Assembly: GCF_003258365.1 (NCBI RefSeq)
Contig: NZ_QHKM01000003.1
Coordinates: 186,001-250,000, forward strand
Origin: Hymenobacter edaphi
GTDB lineage: Bacteria; Bacteroidota; Bacteroidia; Cytophagales; Hymenobacteraceae
DNA length: 64,000 nt
Direction: 5' to 3'
Shown here: piece after piece, positions 19,248 to 27,861 of the stretch
How the letters are laid out: every line of letters begins with the position of its first letter
How positions within the stretch are numbered: the stretch's first letter is position 1
The notes under the pieces: model-generated
What the model was told of the DNA's origin: nothing
The model's input: the letters and a program-made list of their open reading frames with translations, nothing else
The model's database searches: none
Position numbers and translations under genes: made by a program

Positions 19248-20449
19248 CCCGGCAGGGAAATCTTGCCCATCGTCACGGCCGGGACGCGCTGTCGCCCCTG
19301 CCCGATGGACAGCGCCGAGCCGGCCAGCGCCTCGTTGGCCAGCACGGCAAAGAGCACCGCCTCCTTGGCATCGGGCGCGACGCCGAGCACCTGGGTATCG
19401 GCAAACGGGCAGTGGGGCAGGCTCTGCCGAATGGCTCGCAGCAAGGTGGGGTTGTGCATGCCGCCGCCGCTCACGTACACGGCCGCCCGCGGATTGGGGC
19501 CCAGCGCCTGCTCGACGGCCCGCCGAATGCCCGCGGCGCTGAAGGCCGTGAGGGTGGCCAGCAGGTCGGCGGGGGCGAGGGCGCTGGTGGCGCTGCGCTG
19601 CTGGGCCGCGCGCACGTAGGCCGGGCCGAACAGCTCGGGGCCGGTGGTCTTGGGCAGCGCGGCACCGAAGAACGGGTGGTCGAGCAGGGCCGCCAGCAGG
19701 GCGGTATCGGCGGTGCCGGCGGCGGCAAACCGGCCGTCGGGGTCGAAACTGTGGCCGGGGTACAGCTCGCGCACAAAGGCGTCGAGCAGGGTGTTGCCGG
19801 GGCCCACGTCGGTGCTGAAGACCAACGCGGCGTCGCGGGAGGCGGGCAGGTAGGTGAAGTTGGCAATGCCGCCGAGGTTGAGCAGCAGCCGGTCTTCGGT
19901 CGCGCTCGAAAACAGCAGGTAGTCGCCGTAGGCCGCCAGCGGGGCCCCTTCGCCGCCGGCCGCTATGTGCTTCTGGCGGAAGTCGCTGAGCGTGATGAGG
20001 CCGCTGCGCACAGCTAGGTGGTCCCCGTCGCCGATCTGCAGCGTGGCGTTGAGCGGGTACTCGGCGCGTTGGTGCTGGTGCTGCGGGGCGTGGTACACCG
20101 TCTGCCCGTGGCTGGCCACCGCATCGACGTCGGCGGGGAGGAGGCCCCAGCCGTGCAGCGCATCGAGCACCAGCTGGCCGTGCAGCGTACCGATCCAGGC
20201 GTTGAGCAGGGTCAGCTCCTCCAGCGAGGCGGTTTCAAGGGCGAATACCCGCCGGATACGCTGGCGCACGTCTTCCGCGTAGGGCAGCGTGGTGAATTGC
20301 TCCAGGGTGAGGCGGGTGGCGGGGCCGTGGCCTTCGAAGCGGCACAGGGCCAGGTCGAGGCCGTCGAGCGAGGTGCCGGACATCAGGCCGAGGATGCGGC
20401 GCGTGGGCTGCGCGGCAACGCGGCAGAGGCGGGCGAGGTGCGGGTTCAT
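19244..20449 (-). CDS. anmK: Anhydro-N-acetylmuramic acid kinase
   Basis: The 401-residue cytoplasmic kinase hydrolyses and phosphorylates 1,6-anhydro-MurNAc to MurNAc-6-phosphate in peptidoglycan recycling. The signature LGLMSGTSLDGLDLA is at residues 20-34. Later motifs are VASHGQTVYH, the phosphate-2 region LNLGGIANFTYLP and VYVSGGGMHNPTL. The gene is divergent from the YdeI-like gene (65 nt apart) and convergent with the exported protein gene, so it is probably a single-gene unit. It fits with the two YkuD_2 proteins here only in the broad sense of cell-wall metabolism. Confidence 0.95.
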   Translation of the reverse strand: MNPHLARLCRVAAQPTRRILGLMSGTSLDGLDLALCRFEGHGPATRLTLEQFTTLPYAEDVRQRIRRVFALETASLEELTLLNAWIGTLHGQLVLDALHGWGLLPADVDAVASHGQTVYHAPQHQHQRAEYPLNATLQIGDGDHLAVRSGLITLSDFRQKHIAAGGEGAPLAAYGDYLLFSSATEDRLLLNLGGIANFTYLPASRDAALVFSTDVGPGNTLLDAFVRELYPGHSFDPDGRFAAAGTADTALLAALLDHPFFGAALPKTTGPELFGPAYVRAAQQRSATSALAPADLLATLTAFSAAGIRRAVEQALGPNPRAAVYVSGGGMHNPTLLRAIRQSLPHCPFADTQVLGVAPDAKEAVLFAVLANEALAGSALSIGQGRQRVPAVTMGKISLPG

Positions 20450-20514
20450 GGCGGTGAAGGTAGCGCCCTGGGCTGGGAGGCCGTATCTTCCGCCGCTACC
20501 AACTGCTTGCCGCT

Positions 20515-21141
20515 ATGCCGCCCAAAACTACCCTTGCCGACCTGGCCCTGGTCAGCGCTGCCACCCGCGACGAGTGGCGGCAGTGGCTGCTGGAAAATCA
20601 CGAAACCGCCCCCGGCATCTGGCTGGTGTACCACAAGAAAGGCAGCGGGCAGCCGAGCATCAGCTGGGCTGAGGCCGTGGAGGAGGCGCTGTGCTTCGGC
20701 TGGATCGACTCGAAGGCCGTGAGCCTCGACGCGCACCGCTACAAGCAGGTCTTCACGCCGCGCAAGCCCCGCAGCGTGTGGTCGAAAATCAACAAGGCCA
20801 CGCTGGAGCGGCTGCAGGCTGCGGGGCAGATGATGCCCGCCGGCTTGCGCGCGGTGGAAGTGGCCCGGCAGAACGGCTCGTGGTCGGCCATCGACTCGGC
20901 CGAGAACCACGAAGTGCCCGCCGACCTAGCCGCGGCCCTGGCCGCCGATGAAACGGCCGCGCGCAACTTTGCCGCCCTCAGCCCCTCGCGCCGCAAAATG
21001 TACCTGCAGGGCCTGCTGGCCGTGAAGCGCCCCGAAACCCGCGCCCGCCGCATTGCCGCCATCGTGGAGGAAGCCCGGCAGACGCCGCCGAGGGCGCGGA
21101 AGGCCGGTGGGGCAGGAGGGGAGGCATCAGCGGGTGAGTAA
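20515..21141 (+). CDS. YdeI/OmpD-associated family protein
   Basis: The 208-residue product has the family pattern TRDEWRQWLLENHETAPGIWLVYHKK, then SWAEAVEEALCFGWIDSK and FTPRKPRSVWSKINK. The C-terminal part, FAALSPSRRKMYLQGLLAVKRPETRARRI, matches the OmdA/YdeI C-terminal segment (PF13376-type). The family is widespread and has been linked to tolerance of bacteriocins and polymyxin, but no enzymatic activity is established. A Lys/Arg/Gly-rich tail ends the protein. No signal peptide is visible, so it is cytoplasmic. Confidence 0.88.
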   Translation: MPPKTTLADLALVSAATRDEWRQWLLENHETAPGIWLVYHKKGSGQPSISWAEAVEEALCFGWIDSKAVSLDAHRYKQVFTPRKPRSVWSKINKATLERLQAAGQMMPAGLRAVEVARQNGSWSAIDSAENHEVPADLAAALAADETAARNFAALSPSRRKMYLQGLLAVKRPETRARRIAAIVEEARQTPPRARKAGGAGGEASAGE

Positions 21142-21166
21142 ACCGGCCCGTCGTGCAGAGCGCAGT

Positions 21167-21214
21167 ATCTCGCCGGATAGCAATTCCAATTAGCGGGGTA
21201 CTATCCGGCGAGAT
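21167..21214 (+). repeat. Dispersed palindromic repeat, copy 2
   Basis: ATCTCGCCGGATAG (21167-21180) pairs perfectly with 21201-21214. The left arm and the following AATTC resemble 22253-22275 in copy 3. It lies between the YdeI-like gene and the aldo/keto reductase and might also act as a terminator, though no T run follows. Confidence 0.7.
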
Positions 21215-21351
21215 GCTTGACTACTACGTCGACCTTCGGTTCTGCCTGACGCTCCGGGTAGCCGTCAGTGGTACCCGGACGTAAGCATTTTGCCGACTTA
21301 GCGGTTATACACCACGGCCGCCGCTTCCGGCGCCGCTCAAGCTTCCTTATC

Positions 21352-22212
21352 ATGGCCGGCACGACCACCAACACCGTTTCGAAAACCTTCGCCCTGGGCG
21401 GCGACCTGACCATCAACCGCATGGGCTACGGCGCCATGCGCATCACCGGCGAGGGCATCTGGGGCCCGCCCAAGGACCACGACGAAGCCATCCGCGTGCT
21501 CCGGCGCGCCGTGGAGCTGGGCATCAACTTCATCGACACGGCCGACAGCTACGGCCCGAACGTGTCGGAGGAGCTGATTGCCGAAGCCCTGCACCCGTAC
21601 CCCGCCGGCCTCGTCATCGGCACCAAGGGCGCGCTGTTGCGCACCGGGCCCAACGAATGGCCCATCGACGCCAGCCCACGGCACCTGGAAGAAGCCCTGC
21701 ACGGCAGCCTGAAGCGCCTCAAGCAGGAGCGCATCGACCTCTACCAGCTGCACCGCATCGACCCGAACGTGCCCGCCGAGGAAAGCTTCGCGTGGCTGCA
21801 GCGCAACCAGCAGAAGGGCCTGATCCGGCACATCGGCCTTTCCGAAGTGACGGTGGAGCAGATCAAACAGGCCCAGGCGTTTTTTCCGGTGGTGTCGGTG
21901 CAGAACATGTACAGCGTGGACAACCGCAAGTGGGAGGCCGAGCTGGACTACTGCCAGCAGCACAACATTGCCTTCATCCCGTGGTACCCGCTGGCCGGCG
22001 GCAACCAGGATGCGCTCAGCAAGCTCACCGGCATCGGCCAGCGCCTCGGCGCCAGCCCCCAGCAGGTGGCCCTGGCCTGGCTGCTGCACCGCTCGCCCAA
22101 CATCCTGCTCATCCCCGGCACGTCCAAGGTGAAGCACCTGGAGGAAAACGTGAAAGCCGCCGACCTGCAGCTCTCCGCCGAGGATATGGCCGCGCTGGAG
22201 CAGTTGGGGTAG
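21352..22212 (+). CDS. Aldo/keto reductase family oxidoreductase
   Basis: The 286-residue TIM-barrel enzyme has the AKR catalytic tetrad: Asp and Tyr in FIDTADSYGP, Lys in VIGTKGAL and His in YQLHRIDPN. Cofactor-binding segments are LAWLLHRSPNILLIPGTSKV and HLEENVKAADLQLS at the C-terminus, typical of NADPH-dependent AKRs. The start at 21352 (MAGTTTNTVSKTFALGG) gives a normal length. The substrate cannot be read from the sequence. Dispersed repeats flank the gene on both sides. Confidence 0.93.
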   Translation: MAGTTTNTVSKTFALGGDLTINRMGYGAMRITGEGIWGPPKDHDEAIRVLRRAVELGINFIDTADSYGPNVSEELIAEALHPYPAGLVIGTKGALLRTGPNEWPIDASPRHLEEALHGSLKRLKQERIDLYQLHRIDPNVPAEESFAWLQRNQQKGLIRHIGLSEVTVEQIKQAQAFFPVVSVQNMYSVDNRKWEAELDYCQQHNIAFIPWYPLAGGNQDALSKLTGIGQRLGASPQQVALAWLLHRSPNILLIPGTSKVKHLEENVKAADLQLSAEDMAALEQLG

Positions 22213-22228
22213 GGAAAGGGTAAACTAA

Positions 22229-22341
22229 ACGTCATGTCGAGCGAAGTCGAGACATCTCGCTGGATAGTAATTCTCCCGTTGAATAGGATTTACTCTCAGA
22301 CATCAGCACGCAAGATGTCTCGGCTTCGCTCGACATGACGT
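22229..22341 (+). repeat. Dispersed palindromic repeat, copy 3 (most complete)
   Basis: A 29-nt left arm (22229-22257) pairs with 22313-22341 with a single A/G difference that still allows a G-U pair. The inner part contains CTCGCTGGATAGTAATTC, similar to copy 2, and a 45-nt segment (22297-22341) similar to copy 1. It is non-coding and about 113 nt long. Confidence 0.8.
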
Positions 22342-22353
22342 GCAGTTGGAATC

Positions 22354-22410
22354 GACATCAACAGAAACGGCCCGGCGGTGCTATACCGCCGGGCCGTTTC
22401 TGTTGATGTC
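22354..22410. terminator. Bidirectional terminator, perfect 26-bp stem
   Basis: Bases 22354-22379 pair perfectly with 22385-22410 around a 5-nt loop (GCTAT). The stem contains AACGGCCCGGCGG with TTTCTGTT on its 3' side. It sits between the convergent aldo/keto reductase and Hsp70 genes and can serve both. Confidence 0.8.
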
Positions 22411-22418
22411 AGCCGAAG

Positions 22419-24281
22419 CTAGATAATCTTCTTGCCCGACATGGCCTGCTTGATGCTGATCTGCATCACGCGCTCGGCGAAGGGGCTGGTCAGGGCCTCC
22501 AGGTCGTCGAGGGCGCGGTAGATGGTGTCTTTGTCGCCGGACGAGAGGGTGCCGCGCAGCACCTCGGCCTGCTGGCGCGTCTGGCTAATTTCGTCCTCGG
22601 TCAGGTGCTGGCCGTTGTTCTGCACGAAGCGGTCCACCTGGTAGAGCATCTGCTCGGCGGCGGTGCGGGCTTCGATGACCATGCGGGCGGCCACGTCGTC
22701 CTTGGCGTGGGTGAGCGAGTCCATCAGCATCTGCTCCACCTGCTCGTCGGTGAGGCCGTACTGGGGCTTGATTTCCACGCTCTGCTGGGTGCCCGAGCGC
22801 AGCTCGATGGCCTCGACTTTCAGGATGCCGTCGGCGTTCAGGATGAAATTGACGTCAATCTTCGGCAGGCCGGCGGGCATGGCCGGAATGCCGCGCAGGT
22901 CGAATTCGGCCAGCTTGCGGTTTTCCTTCACCAAATCCCGCTCGCCCTGAAACACCGCAATCTTCATGTTCACCTGCCCGTCCACCGAGGTGGTGTACTG
23001 GCGGCCGGCCTTGGTCGGAATCTTGGAGTTGCGCGGAATAATCGGGTCCATCAGCCCGCCCAGCGTCTCGATGCCCAGGGTGAGCGGCGTCACGTCGAGC
23101 AGCAGGATGTCGCGGCGGTTGCCGGCCAGGATGTCGGCCTGAATGGCGGCGCCCAGGGCCACCACTTCGTCGGGGTTGAGCGAGGCGTTGGCCGGCTGCC
23201 CGAAGAACGCGGACACCGAATCGTACACCAGCGGTACGCGGGTGGAGCCGCCCACCAGCAGCACCGCGTCGAGCTTGTCGGCCGGGAGCTTGGCGTCGCT
23301 CAGGGCGCGGCGGCAGCTGTCGATGGTGCGCTCCACGAGCGGGCGGATCAGCTCGTCGAACTCCTGGCGGTTCAGCGTGAGGTTGTTGGCCTGGTCGAGC
23401 TGGGCGCCGAACAGGTCGTTGTCGGAGAGGTAGCGCTTGGCCTGCTCGGCCAGCAGGCGCAGGCGCTGCTTGAGCTGCGGGCTGTCGGCCACGGCCTGCT
23501 GCAGCTCGTGGCGGTGCACCCAGTGGTTGACGATGGCGCGGTCGAAGTCGTCGCCGCCGAGGTAGGTGTCGCCGTTGGTGCTCAGTACCTCGAAAATGCC
23601 CTGGTGCAGGCTCAGGATGCTGATGTCGAAGGTGCCACCGCCGAGGTCGTACACGGCCACGGTCTTTTCCTCCTCAGGGTTCAGCCCGATGCCGTAGGCA
23701 AGCGCGGCGGCCGTGGGCTCATTCACAATGCGCAGCACTTCCAGCCCGGCGAGGCGGCCGGCGTCCCGCGTGGCCTGCCGCTGCGAGTCGTTGAAGTAGG
23801 CCGGCACGGTGATGACGGCCTTGTTGACGGGCGTCTTAAGGGCGTGCTCGGCGCGGGCGCGCAGCTCCTTCAGAATTTCGCTCGACAGCTCGATGGGGGA
23901 GTAGAAGCGGTCCGCCACGCGGATTTTCACCAGGCCCTCGGAGTCGTCGTCGATAACCTTGTAGCCCAGGTCGCCGGCGTGCTGGCCCAGGTCGCGGTAG
24001 CTTTTGCCGAGCAGGCGCTTCACCGAGTAGATGGTGCGCTCGGGGGCGGTTTCGAGGTAGTCCTTGGCATCGTTGCCCACCAGCGGGGCCGCGCCGTCCT
24101 GCGGGAAGTGCACCACCGAGGGCACGATGGTGCCGCGGCCCTGGTCGTTGATGGCAATGGGCTGCCGCGACTCGGGGTGAATGTAGGCGACGAGGCTATT
24201 GGTGGTACCCAGGTCGATGCCGACGATGATTTCCTCCTGCTGGAGGGCGCCGGTTGACAGGTTGATGGAAACTTTGGCCAT
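22419..24281 (-). CDS. hscA: HscA-like Hsp70 chaperone
   Basis: The 620-residue protein has all Hsp70 ATPase signatures: GIDLGTTNS (21-29), YDLGGGTFD (211-219) and [11 protein letters not shown] near residue 348. The substrate-binding domain follows ([17 protein letters not shown] onward). Length and the short N-terminal extension [17 protein letters not shown] fit HscA, the chaperone of Fe-S cluster transfer, better than DnaK. It also lacks the DnaK-type disordered C-terminal tail. No hscB, iscU or ferredoxin gene is next to it, so the HscA call rests on similarity alone. It is divergent from the YkuD_2 lipoprotein gene, 101 nt apart. Confidence 0.82.
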   Translation of the reverse strand: MAKVSINLSTGALQQEEIIVGIDLGTTNSLVAYIHPESRQPIAINDQGRGTIVPSVVHFPQDGAAPLVGNDAKDYLETAPERTIYSVKRLLGKSYRDLGQHAGDLGYKVIDDDSEGLVKIRVADRFYSPIELSSEILKELRARAEHALKTPVNKAVITVPAYFNDSQRQATRDAGRLAGLEVLRIVNEPTAAALAYGIGLNPEEEKTVAVYDLGGGTFDISILSLHQGIFEVLSTNGDTYLGGDDFDRAIVNHWVHRHELQQAVADSPQLKQRLRLLAEQAKRYLSDNDLFGAQLDQANNLTLNRQEFDELIRPLVERTIDSCRRALSDAKLPADKLDAVLLVGGSTRVPLVYDSVSAFFGQPANASLNPDEVVALGAAIQADILAGNRRDILLLDVTPLTLGIETLGGLMDPIIPRNSKIPTKAGRQYTTSVDGQVNMKIAVFQGERDLVKENRKLAEFDLRGIPAMPAGLPKIDVNFILNADGILKVEAIELRSGTQQSVEIKPQYGLTDEQVEQMLMDSLTHAKDDVAARMVIEARTAAEQMLYQVDRFVQNNGQHLTEDEISQTRQQAEVLRGTLSSGDKDTIYRALDDLEALTSPFAERVMQISIKQAMSGKKII

Positions 24282-24382
24282 ATTGAGTGCTCAGAACGCA
24301 GCCCGGAAGGGACTGCCGCGCCGGGGCGCAAAAGTACAACGGAAACGCCGCCGGGTCGGGGGCGACGCCGGCATTACCGCCT

Positions 24383-25225
24383 ATGCGCAGCACAACAACC
24401 ATTCTGGGGCTGGGGTTATGCCTGCTTGGCGGCCTGGGCCTGCTGCCGGCCTGCCAGTCCTCCGACGCCGGGCAATCGGCCGGGCCCCCGAGCACCCGGA
24501 TCAGTGCCCGGCCGGCCGTAGCTACTACGCAGCCTGCCCCCGCGAAGCTATTGCCGGGCTTGCCCGATTCCTTGCAGCCCCAGCCGCTGGCCCCGCTGCC
24601 CGGCCTTTCCGACTCGGTGCGGGCGGAGGTGCGGCGCCTGCACGCCGCGCTGGGGCCGGAGGCGGCCACGCTGCGCCCGGCGGTGCTGGAGCGGGCCTAC
24701 GCCGGCTACCAGCGCCTGCGCCGGGCCCGGCAGCTGCGCGGCCCCCGCGTGCTGGCCGTGGCCGACATGGAGTTGCCGTCCTCCGAGCCGCGCCTCTGGG
24801 TTATCGACGTGCGCAACAGCCGCCTGCTGCACCACAGCCACGTGGCCCACGGCCGCGGCTCGGGTGGCCTGCGCGCCCGCCGCTTCTCCGACCGGCTGAA
24901 GTCGGCCTGCACGGCGCTGGGCTTCTACCGCACCGGCGACACCTACCGCGGCAAGCACGGCCTCTCGCGCCGCCTGCACGGCCTCGACCGGGGGCAGAAC
25001 GGCCACGCCAGCAGCCGCTACGTGGTGCTGCACGCCGCCGATTACGCCAGCGCCGACTACCTCGCCCGCCACGGGCAGCTGGGCAATAGCCGCGGCTGCC
25101 CGGCCTTGCCGCCCGCCCAGTACCGGGCCATCATCAACCGGCTGGAGGAGGGGAGCTGCCTGTTTATCTACGGGCCCGATGCAGCGTACGCCTCGCGTTG
25201 GCTGCCGGCAACGTCTTGGCAATGA
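24383..25225 (+). CDS. YkuD_2-family (murein L,D-transpeptidase-like) lipoprotein
   Basis: Starting at 24383 the product is 280 residues with a lipoprotein signal ending LLPAC (Cys24). The conserved part runs from about residue 125 (LAVADMELPSSEPRLWVIDV) to GNSRGCPALP (about 234-243). The latter carries the Cys of the YkuD-type active site, with a candidate catalytic His in VVLHAADY (about 216). This is the YkuD_2 family (PF13645), related to L,D-transpeptidases that act on peptidoglycan. Activity is inferred. A paralogue lies at 35780. The upstream open frame is not used because it would place the lipobox internally. Confidence 0.87.
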   Translation: MRSTTTILGLGLCLLGGLGLLPACQSSDAGQSAGPPSTRISARPAVATTQPAPAKLLPGLPDSLQPQPLAPLPGLSDSVRAEVRRLHAALGPEAATLRPAVLERAYAGYQRLRRARQLRGPRVLAVADMELPSSEPRLWVIDVRNSRLLHHSHVAHGRGSGGLRARRFSDRLKSACTALGFYRTGDTYRGKHGLSRRLHGLDRGQNGHASSRYVVLHAADYASADYLARHGQLGNSRGCPALPPAQYRAIINRLEEGSCLFIYGPDAAYASRWLPATSWQ

Positions 25226-25603
25226 CAGCGCTGCCTGGGGCGGGTGAGGCTTTTCCGGTAGGGAGTTGTCCGGTTCCGGGTTTGTCGCAGATTAATGCTA
25301 ATGTTTTTTTCGAATCCTCCAATCTTTCTACGGATTCCTTACGTATCTGACGCCGTAATCGAATACTAAGGCACGCTGGCTGCCGCACCGGCTGTCGTTC
25401 GTCTTATTCTTCTATTGCCTGGCTGCTTCGATTATGGAGCGCCAGCCGCGCCCCTCCTTACCGCCCCGCTGCCGGGGCACCCTAGCGTCGAGTTGATCCT
25501 GCCGGTTGCCGGCGGGCAGCACACTCATTTTATCCTGGAAAATGTCGTCCGGCAATGGTGCCGGATGCATGATTCATATTCCCCAACCAAACCCCCCAAT
25601 CCT
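25226..25603 (+). other. Intergenic region upstream of the DUF4331 cluster
   Basis: This 378-nt stretch should contain the promoter of the downstream cluster. The DUF4331 reading frame is open from about 25415, but that part lacks any signal sequence or conserved residues. A T-rich segment (TGTTTTTTTCG) lies near 25303-25313. I saw no strong hairpin and no exact -7 consensus. Confidence 0.4.
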
Positions 25604-27724
25604 ATGAAGAACGGTTTCCGCCCGTTATTCTTCCTGGGCTTGTCGGCAGCCGCGGCGCTTGGCGTCGTGGCCTACAGCGGGCAGCAAGCCCCGCTGGAAG
25701 CCTCAAGCCACCGCGAAGCCCCGTTGATTGCCGACGACCCGCTGGCCGACAACACCGACCTCTACGCCTTCCGTTCGCCGGACGACGACTCCAAGATTAC
25801 CATCATTGCCAACTACATTCCGCTGGAACTGCCCCAGGGCGGGCCGAACTACAACACGTTCGGCGAAAACGTGCGGTACGAAATCCACATCAAGAACAAG
25901 TCGACCAGCACGGGCGACGACATCACCTACCGCTTCACGTTCACGCGCGTCAACCAGGACCCGACCACGTTCTTCAACATCCGGCTGGGGCAGCAAAACC
26001 TGAAGACCACCTACACGATGGAGCAGAGCCTCGCGGGCGGGGCCTTCACCACGCTGATTTCCAACGGCGTAGTGCCGCCGCCCAACGTGGGCCCGCGCTC
26101 CATCACCAGCACGCCGGCCGGCCTGGGCACGACCTATAACACGCTCATGACCAACGCCGTGCAGACGCTGGGTAACGGTGGCAAGGTGTTCTGCGGCCCC
26201 GTCGACGACCCGTTCTTCGCCGACCTGGGCGGCATCTTTGACCTGGGCGGCATCCGCGCCCCCGGCCAGGCCCGCGACGGGCTGGCCCGGAAAAATACCC
26301 ACGCCATTGCCCTGCAAATCCCCATTGCGGCGCTGCAGAAGGATGGCAAAACGGCCGCACAGGCCGCCAACATCCTCGATCCGGACTTCGTTATCGGCGT
26401 GTGGGCCTCGGCCAGCCGCCCGGCCCTGCGCACCCTGAACACCGACGGCACGCAGACGCACACCGGCAGCTGGGTACAGGTGTCGCGCATCGGCATGCCG
26501 CTGCTGAACGAGGTGGTGAACCCCATCGGCGCCAAAGACGCCTGGAACGCCAAGACGCCCTACGCCGAAGCCACCGTCACCGACGACTACCTCTCCAACC
26601 CGGAGCTGGGCCTGTACATGGCCGAAGGCACGGCCAACGGCCAGACCTACTACGGCGCCGCCGTGCCCGGCCTGGGCGCGCTGCGCATTCAGTCGGCTTC
26701 GCTGGCCGGCAGCCCCGGCCTGCCCGCTGCCGGCTTCGACTTCCGCAACGGCGCCGCCGGCCTGTCGGGCCTGGCTGGTAGTTCGGCGGTTACCGGCACG
26801 GCGCTGGCCCCGGCTCCGGCCGGCTACGGCCCCTACCTGCTGCGCGCCGGCAAGCCCCGCTCGGTGGACATTCTGCCCATCTTCCACACCGGCGTGCCGA
26901 ACGCCATTCCGTACCAGCTGGCGACCGGCAAAACGCCCCGCAACCCGCTTACGGCCGGCAAGCCCTTCATCAACAACTTCCTGCTGGCCAACGCCACGGC
27001 CGCTAACCCCGGCGGCGACATGCTGCGCCTGAACATGGCCGTGCCCGTGACGCCGCGCAACTCGGCCGACTTCAGCTCGGAAGGCCTGCTGCAGGCCGCC
27101 GTGCTCGGCCTGACGGACGCGCGCTTCAACGCCAGCGCTGCCCTGCAGAACATTCCGAACATGGACGGCTTCCCGAACGGCCGCCGCCTCGAAGACGACG
27201 TGACCCGCATCGAGCTACAGGCCGTGGGTGGGGCCGTACTGGCCGCCATCGGGTTGTTCTACGACGACTACACGTCCACCTCGACCAGCCCGCTGACGCC
27301 GCGCCTGCTGGGCGTGGTCGGCTTCAACGCCGGCATCACGGCCAACGACACCACGCTGAAGGCCGCCTTCCCCTACGTGCAGACCCCCTGGAGCGGCACC
27401 AAGGCCCAGCAGACGGCCCTCTCGCAGCGCAGCAGCAACCTGAACCTGCAGCCCCAGCTGATGTCGGCGCAGGTATACCCGAACCCCTTCGGCGCCAGCA
27501 CCACCATCCGCTACGAAACGGCCGTGAAAATGCCCGTGACCATCGTCATCATGGACCTGATGGGCCGCGTGGTGGCCACGCCCGTGCGCAACAAGACGGA
27601 AGCGCCCGGCGTGCACGAGTACCGCTGGGAAGCCGGCAAGCTGGCGGCCGGCGAGTACATTGCCACCATCCGCACCGGCAACACCACGCTGCAGTCGGTA
27701 CACATTCTGCACCGCGGCGAATAG
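25604..27724 (+). CDS. DUF4331 domain protein secreted by T9SS
   Basis: The 706-residue protein begins with a signal peptide (MKNGFRPLFFLGLSAAAALG). Then comes the DUF4331 pattern SSHREAPLIADDPLADNTD, LYAFRSPDDDSKITIIANYI and ENVRYEIHIKNKS. Middle motifs include GGIFDLGGIRAPGQARDGL and KNTHAIALQIPI. The last ~85 residues (VYPNPFGASTTIRYE onward, from about 622) are a T9SS type A sorting domain, so it reaches the surface. DUF4331 has no assigned reaction. It is the first gene of a co-directional cluster with a TPR protein, a HupE-like protein, a Cys-rich protein and a TonB receptor. Confidence 0.9.
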   Translation: MKNGFRPLFFLGLSAAAALGVVAYSGQQAPLEASSHREAPLIADDPLADNTDLYAFRSPDDDSKITIIANYIPLELPQGGPNYNTFGENVRYEIHIKNKSTSTGDDITYRFTFTRVNQDPTTFFNIRLGQQNLKTTYTMEQSLAGGAFTTLISNGVVPPPNVGPRSITSTPAGLGTTYNTLMTNAVQTLGNGGKVFCGPVDDPFFADLGGIFDLGGIRAPGQARDGLARKNTHAIALQIPIAALQKDGKTAAQAANILDPDFVIGVWASASRPALRTLNTDGTQTHTGSWVQVSRIGMPLLNEVVNPIGAKDAWNAKTPYAEATVTDDYLSNPELGLYMAEGTANGQTYYGAAVPGLGALRIQSASLAGSPGLPAAGFDFRNGAAGLSGLAGSSAVTGTALAPAPAGYGPYLLRAGKPRSVDILPIFHTGVPNAIPYQLATGKTPRNPLTAGKPFINNFLLANATAANPGGDMLRLNMAVPVTPRNSADFSSEGLLQAAVLGLTDARFNASAALQNIPNMDGFPNGRRLEDDVTRIELQAVGGAVLAAIGLFYDDYTSTSTSPLTPRLLGVVGFNAGITANDTTLKAAFPYVQTPWSGTKAQQTALSQRSSNLNLQPQLMSAQVYPNPFGASTTIRYETAVKMPVTIVIMDLMGRVVATPVRNKTEAPGVHEYRWEAGKLAAGEYIATIRTGNTTLQSVHILHRGE

Positions 27725-27738
27725 CCTCGGCGCTTAAC

Positions 27739-27818
27739 GGCGGGGCGGCCCGGTGCCGCCCCGCCTACGGCCGCCGCCGGCCGCGCATCGGAGCCGCACC
27801 GATGCCGCGGCCGGCGGC
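27739..27818 (+). repeat. Two consecutive GC-rich hairpins between the DUF4331 and TPR genes
   Basis: GGCGGGGCGGC (27739-27749) pairs with 27755-27765 around CCGGT. Directly after it, GCCGCCGGCCGCG (27773-27785) pairs with 27806-27818, with an inner CATCGG/CCGATG stem (27786-27791 with 27799-27804). No T run follows, so mRNA stabilisation or partial attenuation is as likely as termination. Confidence 0.65.
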
Positions 27819-27861
27819 ACCAGCCGTAGCGGCGTTTCTCTCAACTTCCTGAATTTTCCCT

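Noticed and set aside
22605-24257. A 550-codon plus-strand frame opposite the HscA-like gene
   Set aside because: It is a shadow of the Hsp70 gene, which carries all family motifs. The same applies to long frames opposite the amylase, the TonB receptor and the deoC-M20 region.
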